Part shown: one piece after another, positions 5,460-6,553 of the stretch
How positions within the stretch are numbered: position 1 is the stretch's first letter
Layout: the number at the start of each line of letters is the position of its first letter
Assembly (NCBI GenBank): GCA_029557025.1
Contig: JAKPRU010000137.1
Location: forward strand, 1 to 6,553
From: Candidatus Omnitrophota bacterium
GTDB taxonomy: Bacteria > Hinthialibacterota > Hinthialibacteria > Hinthialibacterales > JAKPRU01
DNA: 6,553 nucleotides
Reading direction: 5' to 3'
The notes under the pieces: model-generated
What the model saw: the letters and a program-made list of their open reading frames with translations, nothing else
Told to the model about the DNA's origin: nothing
Database searches by the model: none
Made by a program: the position numbers and the translations under genes

Positions 5460-5849
5460 TCAGCGCGGGCGTTCCATGGCCCAAGGCAGCGGACCGGGGC
5501 TTTTCAAATAAGGCTGCAGGCGGCTCCAGGCTTGCAATTCTTCCAATGACGCCAAGGCAAGATATCGCTCGGCCCGATCTCTACTTTCCAAACTGATTTC
5601 AGGGGTTCTATACGCTTGTTGATTGATCTCTCTGGAGACCGCCAGCAGCCTGATGATTTCCGCCATGGCGAGATCTGTTTCCGCTTCAACGACAGGCAAA
5701 GGCGGTTCGTTTTCGGAGATTTCGACAATCGCCTCCGTCACTCGCAGATGCGCCGTGTCCATACATCGGCTAACGAGATCGGACGGAACCTCATCAAACA
5801 GCCGCATCAGGCCCCGTTGGCGGACCAGGATTTCATTGGTAAACACCAT
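5460..5849 (-). CDS. Small helical protein, candidate head-tail connector
   Basis: A 129-residue, mostly helical protein starting MVFTNEILVRQRGLMRLFDE. The ATG at 5849-5847 is preceded at 8 nt by AGAGAGG; an in-frame TTG at 5870 would add seven residues but has no comparable site. Visible segments: a helix with DLVSRCMDTAHLRVTEAIVE (about residues 24-43), a second with VEAETDLAMAEIIRLLAVSR (54-73), a third with DRAERYLALASLEELQAWSR (90-109) and a Pro-rich end. No Cys-rich, catalytic or membrane motif is present. Position directly after the major capsid gene and its size are those of gp6-like head-tail connector or head-completion proteins of HK97-type phages, which ring the portal. That role is drawn from context; the sequence itself is not diagnostic. 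Confidence 0.55.
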   Translation of the reverse strand: MVFTNEILVRQRGLMRLFDEVPSDLVSRCMDTAHLRVTEAIVEISENEPPLPVVEAETDLAMAEIIRLLAVSREINQQAYRTPEISLESRDRAERYLALASLEELQAWSRLQPYLKSPGPLPWAMERPR

Positions 5850-5857
5850 GGCGGATT

Positions 5858-5864
5858 CCTCTCT
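5858..5864 (-). promoter_or_regulatory. Ribosome binding site of the connector-like gene
   Basis: AGAGAGG, 8 nt before ATG 5849-5847; it lies downstream of the alternative TTG and so favours the ATG. Confidence 0.6.
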
Positions 5865-5888
5865 TTCCAAGTGTCTCAGGCAATAGGC

Positions 5889-5912
5889 AGGGGCGACGCA
5901 TGCGTCGCCCCT
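5889..5912. repeat. Perfect 24-bp palindrome between capsid and connector genes
   Basis: The half-site AGGGGCGACGCA is followed at once by its exact reverse complement TGCGTCGCCCCT, centred on GCATGC. It sits in the 75-nt gap after the capsid stop. On either strand it could extrude a 12-bp cruciform arm or fold into an RNA stem with almost no loop. No T-run follows on the minus strand, so it is not a standard terminator. I recognise the GGGGCGACGCATGCGTCGCC core as a type of dispersed palindromic repeat in various bacterial chromosomes; copy number in this genome cannot be judged here. Confidence 0.9.
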
Positions 5913-5924
5913 CCATTAGAAAGA

Positions 5925-6553
5925 TTACGCATGAACCGTGTCGAGAACTTTGCAGGCGGATCGGATCACTTTCGCGAAACCGGCGACTTCCGAGATAGCC
6001 GTCCCTTCGATCTGCTGACGGATCAGCCGCTCGCTCTCGGTCATAACCTCGGTTTCGTACACCTCTTCCAGCGCGAACCGACGATCCAGCCCCACGATCA
6101 GATCGTCCGCTACCGAATTATCTACCAGAATCTCGGCGCCGAATAACCGGATCATTTCACCGGACTTCTGGAATTGTTCAGCGACAAGAGGCTCTTTGAA
6201 TTCATTCAGGCCCAAAATGGTTTTTGCCATTTCCTGGCTGATTACCAGAACATTCATTTCGTATGGGTCGAGAGACAGTTTGAACTTCACTAAGTCCGTG
6301 TATGTGAGCGTGCCGCTCGTTGCTGTTTCCACAACGGAAGCCGCGTTGTTGTTCCCGTCGCCGTTGATGAGAACCCCGATAGCGTCGGCAAACTTGTCAC
6401 GCTGAATCTGTACCCCGACCGCGCGCAGGAAGTATGCAATCACATTGGCTCGCTTTCGGCGGATGGCCTCGTATGTGGCCTCCAGGTAACGGCCGTACTT
6501 GTAGAGTTGGATGGAATGTTCCGCTGTTTCCATCTCGATTTTCGGATGGGCCG
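5925..6553 (-). CDS. Phage major capsid protein, HK97 fold, C-terminal part
   Basis: The reading frame stays open to the right edge, so the 5' end is missing; 208 residues are visible, beginning AHPKIEMETAEHSIQLYKYG. The ATG at 6533 is internal, not a start. Features of HK97-type shell proteins: the region around RYLEATYEAIRRKRANVIAY resembles the spine-helix and P-domain stretch; FADAIGVLINGDGNNNAASV resembles the segment before the A domain; MNVLVISQEMAKTILGL and IRLFGAEILVDNSVADD are typical A-domain strands; LIVGLDRRFALEEVYETEVM and EVAGFAKVIRSACKVLD form the closing strands. Hundreds of copies would build the icosahedral head. An encapsulin shell protein shares the same fold, but neighbouring tail-tip and fibre genes favour a phage head. 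Its stop is followed by the palindrome. Confidence 0.75.
   Translation of the reverse strand, partial: AHPKIEMETAEHSIQLYKYGRYLEATYEAIRRKRANVIAYFLRAVGVQIQRDKFADAIGVLINGDGNNNAASVVETATSGTLTYTDLVKFKLSLDPYEMNVLVISQEMAKTILGLNEFKEPLVAEQFQKSGEMIRLFGAEILVDNSVADDLIVGLDRRFALEEVYETEVMTESERLIRQQIEGTAISEVAGFAKVIRSACKVLDTVHA

Noticed and set aside
5889..5912. Intrinsic terminator after the capsid gene
   Set aside because: The palindrome has no proper loop and no T-tract after it on the minus strand; the operon appears to continue.
5616..6146. Plus-strand frame of 176 codons
   Set aside because: It crosses the 5' part of the connector-like gene, the palindrome and the 3' end of the capsid gene on the opposite strand, and has no domain or good ribosome site; a shadow.

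Overview
This window looks like part of the virion-structure and lysis end of a tailed-phage (most likely prophage) late operon. All eight supported genes lie on the minus strand, so transcription runs from right to left. They are packed with spacings from a 26-nt overlap to a 75-nt gap. The genes are moderately GC-rich (by eye a little above 50% GC) and use good Shine-Dalgarno sites. The host cannot be named from the sequence. The left 305 bases hold palindromic and tandem repeats (including a GCAATGACGG-type and a GGAGCGAAGCGACGTGGGAATC-type block) of the sort common in chromosomes of uncultured and deltaproteobacterial-type bacteria. This suggests that the left end may be chromosome flanking a prophage, but that is an inference.

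Layout in the direction of transcription (right to left): (1) 6553-5925, C-terminal part of an HK97-fold major capsid protein, cut by the window edge; (2) a 75-nt gap carrying a perfect 24-bp palindrome; (3) 5849-5460, a small helical protein in the position of a head-tail connector; (4) 5421-4741, a distal-tail (Dit)-like protein; (5) 4727-3786, a protein with an HK97-family prohead-protease-like core, an inserted Cys/His cluster and an extra C-terminal domain; (6) 3777-2986, a probable tail or baseplate appendage protein; (7) 2979-2845, a 44-residue gene with its own ribosome binding site; (8) 2870-552, a 772-residue tail fibre or spike with an N-terminal hydrophobic segment, repeats, a LamG-like lectin domain and a C-terminal S74-type chaperone; (9) 551-306, a coiled-coil plus transmembrane protein resembling XhlA or holin-type lysis helpers; (10) 305-1, no gene, only repeats.

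The genes would cooperate as follows: capsid shell and maturation (1, 5), neck (3), tail tip (4, 6), host recognition (8) and membrane or lysis function (9). The gene content is odd for a tailed phage. No tail tube, tape-measure, head completion or tail terminator gene lies between the capsid gene and the Dit-like gene, and the protease-like gene lies downstream of the capsid gene instead of upstream. Either the tail module is elsewhere in a rearranged genome, or this is a reduced element.

Several starts given here are shorter than the longest open frame, because strong ribosome binding sites sit just before internal ATGs and just after the preceding stop codon.
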